A stretch of 64,000 nucleotides of DNA from NCBI GenBank assembly GCA_008933995.1, contig WARS01000110.1, forward strand, positions 3,059,001 through 3,123,000. Reading direction: 5' to 3'. The stretch is from Datnioides undecimradiatus. Taxonomy: Eukaryota > Chordata > Actinopteri > Lobotiformes > Datnioididae. The position numbers and the translations under genes are program-made. Each line of letters begins with the position of its first letter. Positions within the stretch are counted from its first letter, which is position 1. The notes under the pieces were generated by a model. The model did no database searches. It was given only the letters and a program-made list of their open reading frames with translations, and was not told the DNA's origin. Shown in pieces: positions 57,001 through 64,000 of the stretch.

Positions 57001-57440
57001 TCTGCTACTTGCGTATTTGGATCCTGGTCATTCAGGTGAGGCGGAAGGTAAAGTCAGAGGTCCGTCCTCGCATCAAGCCCAGTGACCTGAGAAACTTTAT
57101 CACCATGTTTGTGGTGTTTGTGCTGTTTGCAATTTGTTGGGCACCGCTTAACTTTATTGGGCTTGCTGTTGCTATCAACCCTGAAGCAGTGGCACCTCGC
57201 ATCCCTGAGTGGCTCTTTGTGGTCAGCTACTTCATGGCTTATTTCAACAGTTGCCTTAATGCTATCATCTATGGCCTGCTGAATCAGAACTTCCGCAGGG
57301 AGTACAAGCGGATCATCATGTCTGTGTGGATGCCACACCTTTTCTTCCAGGAGACATCACGGGGTGGTACTGAGGGCGTAAAGAGTAAACCTTCACCAGG
57401 ACTTAATAACAATGAGCAAGTAAAAGGAGAAACTCTGTGA
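23887..57440 (+). CDS. mtnr1b: Melatonin receptor type 1B (Mel1b/MT2), three coding exons
   Basis: A seven-transmembrane Gi-coupled receptor for melatonin in the plasma membrane. Joining 23887-24073, 56456-56574 and 56691-57440 gives 351 codons plus stop, normal for the family, with correct GT/AG sites and phases. Residue 9 starts an N-glycosylation site (NWT). TM1 is about residues 27-52; then [11 protein letters not shown] (53-63), the universal melatonin-receptor exon boundary. Cys101 is the TM3 disulfide cysteine. Melatonin-receptor signatures are NRYCYICHS (125-133) instead of DRY and NAIIY (about 292-296) instead of NPXXY. The subtype call rests on the third loop (RRKVKSE, then KPSDLRNF), which fits MTNR1B better than 1A or 1C. 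The 1b paralogue cannot be decided from this window. An intron after Lys102 is additional to the single-intron mammalian layout. Confidence 0.93.
24074..26542 (+). other. First part of mtnr1b intron 1
   Basis: AT-rich intron sequence without recognisable exons, RNA genes or clear transposon termini. Homopolymer runs are at 24738 (T) and 26511 (A). Confidence 0.6.
26543..28243 (+). mobile_element. Tc1/mariner element with long inverted termini, disrupted
   Basis: The left end CAGTCAAAAGCTTGGACACACC (26543) is inverted at the right end (to 28237), and the match extends through about 250 bp, including the reverse complement of the transposase C-terminal codons at 26700-26800. Transposase fragments at 27545-28080 are in order: a region before the first Asp, [10 protein letters not shown] (about 27790-27820), a deletion of the middle, and the C-terminus. 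The element is broken by stops and by foreign sequence at 26978-27533. It ends next to a TA (28244-28245), the Tc1 target. Confidence 0.75.
26978..27533 (-). repeat. LTR-like insert inside the Tc1 element
   Basis: Replaces the part of the Tc1 element between its N-terminal region and AAGTTCATCAGCGTTACTAG. On the minus strand it ends ...CGAGCCGGTTCACA, and AATAAA-like motifs (plus TTTTAATAAA, 27034-27043) suggest a retroelement LTR. The block at 27425-27515 is shared with 15640-15750. No target duplication was found, so deletion accompanied or followed the event. Confidence 0.5.
28246..29019. other. Intron sequence, no gene
   Basis: Contains GA-rich (28388-28436) and CT-rich (28500-28570, 28708-28735) tracts. 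No exon, RNA gene or clear transposon is visible. Confidence 0.6.
29020..29205. mobile_element. Tc1-like transposon end fragment
   Basis: AAATTGTGTGGACACCCAAA, followed by CATTAGCATTAATGTACTGC and CATTTGTGAGGTCCAACATT, matches the pattern of a common fish Tc1-type end and the antisense of its transposase. Recognition is from memory of the family, and only one end is present. Confidence 0.45.
29206..29704. other. Intron sequence, no gene
   Basis: A + strand open frame at 29215-29442 is Phe/Leu/Ser-rich and shows no recognisable domain. No transposon terminus is visible. Confidence 0.5.
29705..30172. repeat. Second copy of the 7.3-7.7 kb repeat family
   Basis: 29778-29882 matches 7625-7733 (GCTATGACCCAGAA, CCACGGTCTCCTCTGGT, TTCTGGGGCTGGGA). 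This copy continues with sequence not present in the first. It ends at the target site of the next LTR element (GGAAAG, 30172-30177). Confidence 0.55.
30178..30748 (-). repeat. 3' LTR of the minus-strand chromovirus
   Basis: On the minus strand TGTCATGGCGTAATA... to ...GAACTGATCTTGTCA, about 571 bp. It contains TGCCAGTTCGTCGTG, the same probable transcript-start motif as the LTR at 11769. It is preceded by a purine-rich GGACAGGGGGTAC stretch. Relative to the 5' LTR remnant it lacks about 26 bp between two CTCTCGT copies. Confidence 0.8.
30736..33110 (-). pseudogene. Pol of the minus-strand chromovirus, ending in a chromodomain
   Basis: RT fingers/palm at 33110-32784 ([17 protein letters not shown]), a shift, then 32782-32423, where the segment that should contain the catalytic YLDD is deleted (VLRD runs directly into [10 protein letters not shown]). 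RNase H is at 32370-32005 ([17 protein letters not shown]). Integrase: the zinc-binding region at about 31812-31690, a deletion that removes the first catalytic Asp, then [12 protein letters not shown] and the Glu-containing AERLNQELE region. The C-terminal chromodomain is at about 30900-30840 ([17 protein letters not shown]). The enzyme is clearly dead; the order and chromodomain fix the family. Confidence 0.85.
33105..33249 (-). repeat. Truncated 5' LTR of the minus-strand chromovirus
   Basis: The first 145 bases of the LTR (TGTCATGGCGTAATA on the minus strand) followed abruptly by RT codons. The junction is within TCTGATTGG|ATTTATTCTCTG. Confidence 0.75.
33256..34639. other. Unassigned stretch upstream of the transposase-like pseudogene
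   Basis: Contains a (CA)n microsatellite at about 33360-33389. A possible core promoter (TATAAAACTCAGCTGCAG, 34132-34149) lies some 500 bp before the zinc-finger region and could belong to that pseudogene. A + strand open frame at 33582-33896 has a few Cys/His but no clear finger. Confidence 0.4.
34640..37250 (+). pseudogene. Zinc-finger transposase-like gene relic, interrupted by a solo LTR
   Basis: Reads in pieces on the + strand: a C2H2-like segment (about 34650-34790, CRQC then LKHY, and further on [15 protein letters not shown]-like text in shifted frames); 35430-35520 with [20 protein letters not shown]; a region with [16 protein letters not shown] (about 35648-35695); after the [21 protein letters not shown] (36531-36585), [10 protein letters not shown] (about 36701-36730), and a C-terminal part to about 37250 (YIEHLRCYE in shifted frames). 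This matches a widespread uncharacterised fish protein family that I suspect is a DNA-transposon transposase, because of the HD..EG motif and its repetitive occurrence. It has many stops and frameshifts. Confidence 0.55.
35748..36521 (-). repeat. Solo LTR (gypsy type) inserted in the transposase-like pseudogene
   Basis: 774 bp, plus-strand ends TGTCAGGCCAGG and GCGGTGTGACA, flanked by GATGG on both sides (35743-35747 and 36522-36526). On the minus strand it shares TTCCTGTTTTATTTTGAAA, a TTTAAATAG box and a TGCCAG motif with the chromovirus LTRs. Removing it restores one continuous codon series in the host pseudogene, which confirms the borders. Confidence 0.85.
37609..39410 (+). pseudogene. 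SAMD3-like (PB1-type N-terminus) gene relic
   Basis: 37650-37830 reads as a PB1/ubiquitin-like segment ([17 protein letters not shown], then [11 protein letters not shown] and [13 protein letters not shown]) with one stop; 37860-38100 holds a Ser-rich linker and a [14 protein letters not shown] motif in shifted frames. A last piece at about 39200-39410 resembles the C-terminus of the same family ([13 protein letters not shown], then [17 protein letters not shown] across a shift). It follows the transposase-like relic in the same orientation. It is homologous in plan to the gene at 44494-48250. It is not functional. Confidence 0.5.
39411..39949. other. Unassigned stretch
   Basis: Contains three imperfect repeats of a T-rich unit with AACCAGCTTTTTTTTCCAAG-like words at 39600-39715. 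No gene. Confidence 0.4.
39950..40930 (-). pseudogene. Tc1/mariner transposase relic, minus strand
   Basis: Minus-strand frames: an N-terminal part at 40643-40242 ([26 protein letters not shown]) and the catalytic part at 40237-39950 ([25 protein letters not shown] with the second Asp). A terminus with TGCTGGAAAAAAAGTTGTTGGACATCCCATGC (minus) lies at 40924-40893. The left end is missing. Frames are shifted, so it is inactive. Confidence 0.65.
40955..41150 (+). mobile_element. Fragment of another Tc1-like transposon
   Basis: CATATGGGAAAATGTGTTCATTTGTCTGAGGAGACAAAGGTTGAACTTTTC (41011-41061) and AAAGCATTGAGGTAATGGCATGATGCTTTGGGG correspond to the region around the first catalytic Asp (a SDETKVE-type motif) of a Tc1 transposase. 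It is short and internally deleted. Confidence 0.5.
41151..41950. other. AT-rich stretch, no gene
   Basis: A 13-base motif of the type GCCATCTTGGCAT occurs two or three times at 41400-41455. No transposon terminus or exon is recognised. Confidence 0.5.
41974..42304 (-). pseudogene. BEL/Pao integrase C-terminal part (third piece of the split element)
   Basis: The minus-strand frame starts at 42304 with PNHLLTMKT and runs through [27 protein letters not shown] and [21 protein letters not shown], the C-terminal domain of BEL/Pao integrases. Its first codon continues the frame that is interrupted at 48796 on the other strand, so both are halves of one gene separated by a transposon and an inversion. 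Confidence 0.8.
42305..42500. mobile_element. CACTA-like transposon terminus A
   Basis: Begins CACTGCAAAAATTAAC exactly where the BEL/Pao frame is interrupted. The inner 150 bases (CAAGTCTTCCAATCTTG, TTGATCTTGTTTTGAGAG) resemble fish CACTA-type ends. The same 15-base start is at 48797. The flanks share the 2-bp sequence CA, consistent with a 2-3 bp target duplication. Confidence 0.6.
42721..43116 (-). pseudogene. C-terminal fragment of the transposase-like protein, inside the CACTA-like element
   Basis: 131 codons on the minus strand. [20 protein letters not shown], then [22 protein letters not shown] and a C-terminal segment ending 180 bp from the transposable-element terminus region. The pattern (a basic-hydrophobic segment, F.V..I.VVD) resembles the C-terminus of the same uncharacterised transposase-like family as the relic at 34640-37250. 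No upstream exons are visible, because the neighbouring gene on the other strand begins within 400 bp. It may be a last exon left after deletion. Confidence 0.4.
43117..44493 (+). other. Region between the transposase fragment and the SAMD3-like gene; possible 5' UTR exon
   Basis: A possible untranslated first exon ends at the good donor GCCGCG|GTAAGGAG (43554-43555). Its acceptor could be CCTTCCAG at 44468, 26 bases before the ATG. A G-rich run is at 43309-43316. Otherwise non-coding. Confidence 0.35.
45016..45300 (+). repeat. LTR-like insert in intron 2 of the SAMD3-like gene
   Basis: Starts CTGTGCCATGGTTTGTC and ends CCCTAAACCGTA, with ACATG on both sides (45011-45015 and 45301-45305). 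It contains CACCTGTGTCTCGTTTCC and AATAAACTC near 45230, as in the gypsy-type LTRs here. The exact ends are uncertain because the flanking ACATG overlaps the expected CA end. Confidence 0.55.
47312..47837. mobile_element. Tc1-type MITE in intron 7 of the SAMD3-like gene
   Basis: Inverted termini CAGCTCTGGAAAAAATTAAGAGA and its reverse complement end at 47312 and 47837 with one indel or mismatch at most, and TA is found on both sides (47310-47311 and 47838-47839). It is 526 bp with no transposase. The termini match a common fish Tc1-derived MITE. Confidence 0.8.
48251..48440 (+). other. 3' flank of the SAMD3-like gene
   Basis: Short AT-rich stretch without a clear poly(A) signal; one inversion breakpoint should lie near its end (48440-48470). 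Confidence 0.4.
48450..48796 (+). pseudogene. BEL/Pao integrase core fragment (second piece of the split element), inverted
   Basis: Plus-strand frame with [20 protein letters not shown], then [18 protein letters not shown] and [12 protein letters not shown], the BEL/Pao integrase core with its catalytic Glu in VWERQIR. It stops within EPLT exactly where CACTGCAAAAATTAA begins. The rest of the frame is at 42304-41974 on the opposite strand. Confidence 0.8.
48797..49005. mobile_element. CACTA-like transposon terminus B
   Basis: CACTGCAAAAATTAATAGTC, identical to terminus A over 15 bases, followed by an AT-rich end with repeated AAATAAGTG-like words. In the present order both termini point to the right, which requires an inversion of one of them. 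Confidence 0.6.
49006..51000 (-). pseudogene. BEL/Pao gag, protease and start of RT (first piece of the split element)
   Basis: Minus-strand frames from about 51000 to 49006. Gag (50787-49978) has three Cys/His clusters: [27 protein letters not shown] and [13 protein letters not shown]. The protease/linker follows in 49960-49694 and 49628-49248 (including [11 protein letters not shown]). RT begins at 49242 ([49 protein letters not shown]) and breaks off at 49006 against CACTA-like sequence. The remainder of RT, RNase H and the integrase N-terminus are lost. Confidence 0.8.
51001..51483. other. Intron sequence, no gene
   Basis: AT-rich, without recognisable motifs; it may include the decayed 5' end of the BEL/Pao element. 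Confidence 0.4.
51484..51800 (+). repeat. Truncated gypsy-type LTR, plus strand
   Basis: TGTCATGGGTTTAAG..., with TTTCCTGTTTTATTTTGAAAGG and TTTCACCTGTGTCTTGTTTGC, the words common to the TGTCATG-type LTRs. The end is not reached. Confidence 0.6.
51801..52990. other. Intron sequence with a possible DIRS-like gag fragment
   Basis: On the minus strand 52470-52270 reads [13 protein letters not shown], then [16 protein letters not shown], reminiscent of the Gag of DIRS-type elements, but the fragment is short and interrupted. The rest (52640-52990) is non-coding. Confidence 0.25.
53450..55910 (+). pseudogene. Endonuclease/reverse transcriptase ORF of the RTE-like LINE
   Basis: The ORF2-type protein would nick target DNA and copy LINE RNA. 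It is broken into at least three frames: 53318-53710, 53874-54710 and 54871-56004. The catalytic part of the endonuclease is mostly absent; the RT fingers, palm (FADD) and a long C-terminal region are present. The downstream frame is open for more than 1 kb, so decay is moderate. Confidence 0.75.
53883..54027. repeat. Inverted duplication (59-bp arms) inside the LINE
   Basis: 53883-53941 (TCCCGAGGGAGGCTGGGG...) and 53969-54027 (...CCCCAGCCTCCCTCGGGA) are reverse complements with about five mismatches. The 27-base spacer has its own GCGGCC/GGCCGC pair, so nearly the whole segment could form one hairpin. Confidence 0.9.
55960..56455 (+). other. End of mtnr1b intron 1
   Basis: No transposon is visible in the last 500 bases. 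The polypyrimidine tract TTTCCACTTCTTTTGTCCTTTACAG (56431-56455) precedes exon 2. Confidence 0.6.
56456..56574 (+). CDS. mtnr1b: mtnr1b coding exon 2 (TM2 and first extracellular loop)
   Basis: The acceptor TTTACAG ends at 56455. It encodes the rest of codon 63 to Lys102: [20 protein letters not shown] (TM2) and the loop ending GDTQCK. The donor GTAGGC is at 56575. The exon ends in phase 0. Confidence 0.92.
56691..57440 (+). CDS. mtnr1b: mtnr1b coding exon 3 (TM3-TM7 and C-tail)
   Basis: The acceptor TTTACCAG ends at 56690. It encodes Val103 to Leu351, with TGA at 57438-57440. It contains NRY, the [13 protein letters not shown] second loop with its disulfide Cys, [11 protein letters not shown] in TM6, the NAIIY motif and a Ser/Thr-rich tail with KSKPSP. 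The exon is uninterrupted. Confidence 0.95.
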   Translation, partial: VSGFLMGLSVIGSIFNITGIAINRYCYICHSFSYDKLYSYRNSLFLVALIWLLTVVAIVPNFFVGSLQYDPRIYSCTFVQTVSTSYTITVVVIHFFVPISVVTFCYLRIWILVIQVRRKVKSEVRPRIKPSDLRNFITMFVVFVLFAICWAPLNFIGLAVAINPEAVAPRIPEWLFVVSYFMAYFNSCLNAIIYGLLNQNFRREYKRIIMSVWMPHLFFQETSRGGTEGVKSKPSPGLNNNEQVKGETL

Positions 57441-59270
57441 TACTGTTTTCCTCCTCTTTCATCTCCTTGTCCCTCCTCTTCTGTGTTCATTTTTGAAGTT
57501 TATTCTCCACTGTGCCAAACCAATGAAGTCTGGAAACACAGAAAGAGTGGTTAACAGTTACTGTAAATGAGATTGAAATGAAAAAGAGTAAAAAAAAGGA
57601 CATACATTGACTGAAATTGCTGTGTTATCCATTCTTGAGTGCCATTTTTAAATTTAAGGCTCATCAATTTCAGTTCGCAGTGATTTAATCAGAAGAACAT
57701 AAAGAAACAGGTTAATCGGAAATAAATTTGATTGTAATAAATTAATTTGATATTATGACATTATTTTTCATGCTGAAAACATTGCTCTGCTTATTTTATA
57801 CAGCAAGTCACTAAATAATGGCAAGTACACCTCAGACAAAACACAAATTTGTGGTTGTATGCTACAGAAAGTCTGTTGAGTTTCCTCCTGCAACATTTCA
57901 TCCCACAAGCCTAAAAGTCTGTCTATTTATCTAATATTTTGTTGGAACATAAGATTTTACTCATTCATTTTGCCACTCAATTAAATATTGAGTGGCAAAG
58001 AGAAGGGCTTTGACATTGATAATCATGGATCCCAGAATGTAAACTCCAATGAATGTTGATTCTCCTTTATGAGCACTACTGGTTTAAAATTTCAGTCTTA
58101 CTAAGTAGATGCCCATTCTGAAGCAAGGAATATCTGATTGCAGGTCAGGCTTTGATGCTAGTACCATTAAAAAAAAGGCAATGCAACTAATTAGTTTGAT
58201 AATTGACTTTTTTAGCACACAAAACAAAACAACAACACAGCTTTGATGTCTTTTACAATTTATCATTGGGTGACTCCAATGCTTGAGTTGATGTCACAAT
58301 GCAAAACAGAGCTATGGAGGAAGTGAGACTGAAAACTCCAAAGATGCAGCACTCTGCTTATTTTAGAATATAACTATGTAGAATTAAACAGCAAATGGAC
58401 CTTGGTTTAGTCTTGTCAAACTTCATATAATTTTGCTGCTAATCTCCAGAAAGAGCAAGAAATATCTATTGATTACAACATTGATACCTTGAGCATTTAC
58501 TACTTTTTTGTGTAAATTATGCTGTATAAAAGATGTAAAAGCTATTTCAGCACTGCAAACCCTTCCTGATAATTCCTGAGGGCAGGTATTGGGACATGGA
58601 TGTAAATTTCCCAGAGAATTTTGTAAAGTAGCATGAAATGAACAGTGTAGTCATTAGGAGCATCTTTTTTTTCTTACTATAATCAGATTTTCACACTGAA
58701 TTTTCAATTACTCTTTTTTGTTAGCAGATTTTCACCATTTTTTTAGTAATATAAAGAAACAGTTATAACTTCCATACTTTTTAAAAACAATAAAACCAAA
58801 ATTGATGAGCCCTAAACACGTGTTGTACACCTCAGGGTTCCTGCTTCTGCTACTGTTTGGGCGATGTATTTGAAAGTAGAGGCATGAAGAGATTAGTAAT
58901 TAATGTGTTTTACACCATGAACTCTACAATACTTGTCTAAAAGACCACAGCAGCTTTGTTATCCTTCTGGATTTATGTACTGTAATAGAACAATACTACT
59001 GTGCTAAGCATTTTGGCACATCAAATGTCTTTAAAAGTGTACTGTTAATTCGTAATTATTGTAATTTTATTTTCTAACAGAAAAATTATTCTATTATTTT
59101 TTTCTCTTTTTATGGTTACCATGGACAAATGCACTACAGCTTGATGAATTGCTAAAAGTCGTCTTGCAGTGTTTTACTTTGTTACTTATGGATGTCTCAA
59201 ATGTATAAAATTTTGTTAAAGGTGCCTAATTTATTATTCATTAAAAGGAAAGATTTTACCAAATAAAGTA
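57441..59270 (+). other. 3' UTR and proximal 3' flank of mtnr1b
   Basis: AT-rich sequence directly after the stop. Candidate poly(A) signals are AATAAA at 57721, 58788 and 59263; which is used cannot be told. No other exon is visible. Confidence 0.4.
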
Positions 59271-62200
59271 GACTATGTTGGGTTTATAGATATATATTTT
59301 TATTGAGTTCTTTTACCAATGTCAGTCATTGAATGGTAGGACAGTGTTAAAGTGTGTTCACACTGAATAGTAAGCCAATTCTGAAAGTGGTGCATCTGCA
59401 GTAAAAGCAAAAGACACAGCTGCATATGAACATTTTCAATATTTGAATAAATACTACTACTACAGCTACATATACTAACTACTACTGCATATTAAATCAT
59501 TTTAAAGTCAAAGCTAACAAGCTAAACCAGTAAGAAATTATATTATTCACAGATTCAACATTTATTCATATTACTGAATTCTATCACCAAAGTTTATCAG
59601 ACTGTTTCCCAGCTGTAAAACTGGTCAGGGTCATGATGAGATATGATATATATGTCAGTTCTTAGTTAAAGGAGGTTGGGACGAGCACCATAATGTGGAA
59701 GATTAAGTCAGAGTATGAATATGCTTTTAATGTTAATGTTAATTAAGACACCAGGCTAAGCAACTTCATGTTAAGAAAAAAATTCAAGACACAAGGGACT
59801 ACATGGGGTTGGCCCCAATTGTGCTTAAGTTGCTGGGAAGCTTACAACTAGCATCATTGTAGTCAGTACAGTCACATTCAGGCAAATAAACAGGAAATGT
59901 AAAACCAGCCCAGCTCTCATTATTGTGTAAATAACATGACAAAATGTGTTGCTGTTTTGAATTTGGTTTGAACACATCTTTAGGTGTTAGACAATACAGT
60001 GCTATACAATTATTGTTTTTTTCTATTAAATGTCTGAGCATTTAGGGTAGGTTTGTAAGCCTACTATAAAGTCATAAAACAAAATCTCTAAAGGTATATA
60101 AAGCACAATCTATGAATTCCAGGTGTACATGTGCAGTTTACAGGTTTAAATCTTAGTAAGTTTCAGTCTTAGTAATGATGAGAATCATCACTTTTTCTAT
60201 GCATTTCATACTACTTGTCACTAGCAGAGCAGATGATAGCAAAAGAGGCATAAGCCTGTTCAGTGCTTGTGAATTATCTACTAACATTTTTTTCCTGTTT
60301 ATCTTAGTAAAAACCAAATGTATCAGGTGGTGCAGGCTGATATCTAAACTTGTTGTGCTATAACCCATGGTGGTAAGACTTGCATGACTTCTCTGTTTGT
60401 TTTTTTAGGGGTTGTTATGTTTTTGTGTTAGAATTGTCTTTTATTACTCCTACTTTTGCATCTGGTTGGATGACTCTGGCTGGGGGTTTTAAAGACTGAA
60501 AAAAATGCTGCTAATTAAAATAGTGAAGGTGGTGATGATTAAACAATGATTATGATGATGATATAACTGCGTAATTAATATAATAGTGTGGTCTAAATTC
60601 AGTGATTAAAGGAAAAAGGAGCACTAAGCGATTTTCTCATGGAAGCCCATCCCAGATTCTTGTTTACCCACTTCACAACTAGCTCTTATCAACATCCTGA
60701 AAATTTTTAAGCTAAAATGTTTCAGACTAATGTGTCTGAAGGAATTTTTACCGATATTTAACCCATATTTTTGATATTATAAATGATTGTTAATGCTACA
60801 GTTAGCTAACACCAACTCCAGCTGCATAAACTATAGGAAGCCTTGTCCATCACAAAAGCTTGTCAAGATCCAAATAGCAGATAGTTACGCAGTAGCTGCT
60901 CGACAGATAATTATGGAAATGGGTTGACTTAAATTTACCACTGCATAAGCACTTATAACCAACTACAATCAAGAATTACAATCAACAATTTGACAATTTG
61001 GCATTGTTGTTTATAAAAAATACAACTAAATTGTATTTTATTTTATTGTTATTGTTTTATTGTTTTACTGGCCAATCGCTTAGTGGTCTTTTAAGTAGGA
61101 GAACACAATATGTGTGTGTGTATTTTAGTACAAGATGTGTATAATGGAAAGTTTGCAACTGTAAAAATGCTTGCTACTGTATACATTTAAAATGTCAATA
61201 AAAGTATTATTTTTAGTTTTTCTTTTTTTTCTTTTTTAAATTTTATTTATTTATTTATTTTTTTCACTGTTGATAGTCATGCAAATGACAACTGACCATC
61301 CAGTCTGATAACTAATAATACGCTTCTTGCTAATTTGGCCGCTATTTTAAAGTATAATAAAAACAATAAATCAGAACAATAAATATGATATCATAGTAAC
61401 ATTAATATAGCTTGACAGTTTATTTGCAGCAAGACAGGGTGTAACACCACTGCCATTATTATTGCAATTGAGCTATGAACATATACACATAGAGTAATAG
61501 TAGTATAACCCTAGATGCTTACAAGTAAATGTCCCCACAGCATAAAAACAAGACAGTCTTTTTCAGTGAATGTAAGAAATTGGATGAAAAGTGAATTATT
61601 ATAAGTGGTAAACAAAGAAAATAAATAATGCTATAAATGCCGTGATAAATGGTAAATGTACTGTACTTAAATTGCACCTTTCTAGTCTTCTGACCACTCA
61701 AAGCACTTTACACTACAAGTCAGCATTCACACACCCATGGTATATAACATGGCATGGTAACAACCTAAATCCAGCCTAGAGCAGCTTTTGTACTGTTTTC
61801 ATTTGTATTATAAATATCATGTTGCCCACTGCTGTTTAACTTAAAATTCCAATTCACAGAGTAAAACTGATCTGAAACTTACATTGAGTAATACTTTTAT
61901 CTATTTTAGCATACATTAATGATATGTTTTGTTATAATTTTATAAAATTATTGTATTTTTATTTGAATGTAATTCTTATCCCTTTCTGGTCACCATTGCT
62001 GCTCTATAAATTGACTTAGGGCTCTTCTCCACCTCTTTAAATTTTCTTTCTCCCCAACATTTTCTGTCATTATTTTTACACCTCATTATTTTCACTTCAG
62101 CTATTTCTTTTGTGGGTTTGGGTTTATAATTAAACCCAGGTCTGGTGAGAGGATGACCTTGGTAACTGCGTCCCTGCTCTCTGGAAGAAGCCAGAGGATG

Positions 62201-64000
62201 GCTGGCCACATTTTTTTTTCTTCTTCCATGCAGCTTCATACCCCACTGGGAGCATATCATTTTTCTGTGATGCTTGGAATTCTACCAAAGCTAGAAATGC
62301 AGAAATGTCTCATTGTTTATGTTTTTTTTTTCCTTGTCTGTTTTTACACTTGCAAGTCTGTACAATATAATATTTTGACAATTGAGTAGATACTCGTTCC
62401 TATGTATGATCTGGCTTGTCTGTTCATTGTGAAATGCTGCAACTGCTGTCTAAGACATGGCCCCACCAGTGGTACCTGTAAACAGCCAATCACATCAGCA
62501 GACAAGGAGGACAGATCCTGATTGATGTCTGTCTTCATGATTTTTAAACTTCACTTAGAATTATTATTTATTTTAATGGCATTTAAGATTTGTTTTGGGT
62601 GAGATATTATTGTCAATCGCCTTTTATAGAGATTGTTCTATGAATTTGTTAATATTTATACTTAAATAAGGTATAATCTTTAAAAAATATTTAGCAATGG
62701 AAAAATAAAGCATCAAAAGTATCAATAAATACCCTCATCACTCTTTACATTGACAAAGACAAAGCCCTTCTCTTTAGACAGGAATGACACATGCAATTTT
62801 CATGGCTTAATTAATTCAAATTGTATATTGCTACTTCTCTCTCAGAAAAATATGTATTCCATTTTATCAGTATACAATGAAGATGTAAAACAGTAGTAAA
62901 CCTAAATTTTGTGCTCATGTTCCTAAGATTTTCATTAGGCAGGACCGGTACTCCTAGTAAAATGGGTTAGTCTGGAGCCCTGGGAGTATGTCAGTAAGCT
63001 GGGCTCCTTTTCATTGTATAGCAGCAAATCATTTACTACAAATAATTACTGGATGTCAAACAAGGACACACGTCACACAGCTCACCACATTTTCCACGTT
63101 TAATAAAGAATGAAAAAAACAGCTAAATGTTTTTGTCACATACAGATCATGATTTGGCACTAAAGCCCGACAATCAATGCCAGTAAGTGAAATCACAGAG
63201 GCACTTTCATCATGAGCAGGCCAACTGTGAGCCAGTAAAGACACTGAGGAGCCAGGATATCAACACAGACCAGGGACTTCTCAAAACCATCTCTGCTTCC
63301 CATAAACTTCAACTAAAACTAAGAAAAGAAACTAATACCAGAAAGGAGTACATCTCTCTTGATCTAGGAGAGTGTCTCAAGTGCAGGGTGGTCAGTCTGG
63401 CGATTCAGCTGAGATGGAGACTATTAACTTTCAAATGTAGGACTCAGCATGGACAGTCCACATTTATGTTTTATTTTTTTCTTTTATTTAGACAAACCCA
63501 AATAAAAGGCACATAAAACATTGCGCATGTTTCCATTATTATTCTCAATGTACATTTTTAAAAAATGTAGGAATGTTTTACCTTTCTGCTAATCAGAAAG
63601 CCTAGCCTTCGTATATACAAAACTTACCATTGTTAATGTTCTAATACAAAAAGATTTATAAAAGTTTTTTTTCTTGCATGTGTTTGTCATAACTAACATG
63701 TCTTCTGAACTAAAAGGTTTGTACAAAGATATACATTCATTTGCCTTCACATCTGCCAAATTCATCATACAAACTTACATAAACAGAAAAATTAAAAAAA
63801 TAGCTTTTAAATCAATCAATCAAATAAATGGTTTGTTTGTCACATTAGGTTGCAGTGAAATTGCAGTGAAAAAAACATAACCACATGCTTTAATGACACA
63901 AAATGACTCATAAAAATATCAATTCATGTTTCTGGGTTGTTTCTGGAGTGAAATATGGTAACTTCAGAATCATTAGGTATAAAAGAAAGAAGCCTATCAC
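59271..64000. other. Intergenic 3' flank, no gene recognised
   Basis: Strongly AT-rich. Open frames at 61976-62260 (minus, 94 codons, Lys/Arg-rich) and 63187-63516 (plus, 109 codons) lack recognisable domains or splice context and are not called as genes. A common repeat is at 61649-61740. A run of TTTATTTATTTATTT lies at about 61243-61263. Confidence 0.5.
61649..61740. repeat. Common fish repeat (GGTAAATG...CACTTTACACTACA type)
   Basis: TGGTAAATGTACTGTACTTAAATTG, CACTCAAAGCACTTTACACTACAAG and CATTCACACACCCATGG occur in the order known from an abundant teleost interspersed repeat. Truncated on the right. Confidence 0.6.

Noticed and set aside
61976-62260. 94-codon minus-strand frame, Lys/Arg-rich
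   Set aside because: No recognisable domain, splice context or promoter; comparable frames occur by chance in this flank.
63187-63516. 109-codon plus-strand frame
   Set aside because: No homology that I recognise and a hydrophobic low-complexity end; not enough to call a gene.

Overview
The window is vertebrate, almost certainly teleost, genomic DNA. It carries one recognisable host gene, a melatonin receptor of the MTNR1B (Mel1b) type on the + strand, and a dense set of mobile elements typical of fish genomes: Ty3/gypsy chromoviruses, a Gmr1-like element with a SCAN-like Gag, BEL/Pao, CR1/L2-like and RTE-like LINEs, Tc1/mariner, hAT and CACTA-like DNA transposons, and the fish repeat with a TTTATATAGCGCC core. 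Coding capacity outside mtnr1b is almost entirely transposon-derived and mostly broken.

Layout. 1-22.4 kb (upstream of mtnr1b) is a mosaic of insertions: an integrase-less LTR element with intact LTRs and target duplication (499-3380), DNA-transposon and LINE debris (3.4-7.8 kb), a non-autonomous LTR element on the minus strand with a hAT element nested in its LTR (7.8-10.7 kb), a composite of two Tc1 families (10.7-11.76 kb), a 5' two-thirds of a chromovirus (11.77-15.6 kb), a BEL/Pao relic on the minus strand (16.6-19.2 kb), a retrovirus-like LTR/gag relic (about 19.5-21.7 kb) and a solo LTR nested in it. mtnr1b exon 1 is at 23887-24073, exon 2 at 56456-56574 and exon 3 at 56691-57440; together they encode a 351-residue receptor with no visible defect. 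Its first intron is about 32.4 kb and is filled by another Tc1 element, a deleted chromovirus (30178-33249), a transposase-like/SAMD3-like pseudogene pair (34.6-39.4 kb), a second BEL/Pao element split and inverted around a CACTA-like transposon that encloses an eight-exon SAMD3-like gene (41.97-51 kb), and an RTE-like LINE (53003-55948). 57.4-64 kb is AT-rich 3' flank with no recognisable gene.

Most interesting. (1) Two different LTR families here each show perfect 10-11 nt complementarity between the base just after the LTR and a site inside the LTR, with different sequences in each family; this is the signature of Tf1/sushi-type self-primed reverse transcription. (2) The SAMD3-like gene lies between two CACTGCAAAAATTAA termini whose outer flanks are the two halves of one BEL/Pao integrase frame, so the gene appears to be transposon cargo. 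A related SAMD3/PB1-like pseudogene lies directly behind a zinc-finger transposase-like pseudogene 8 kb away, which suggests a two-gene transposon family. (3) The LINE at 53 kb carries a 59-bp inverted duplication.

All assignments come from reading motifs, frames, termini and target duplications by eye; no database search was possible.
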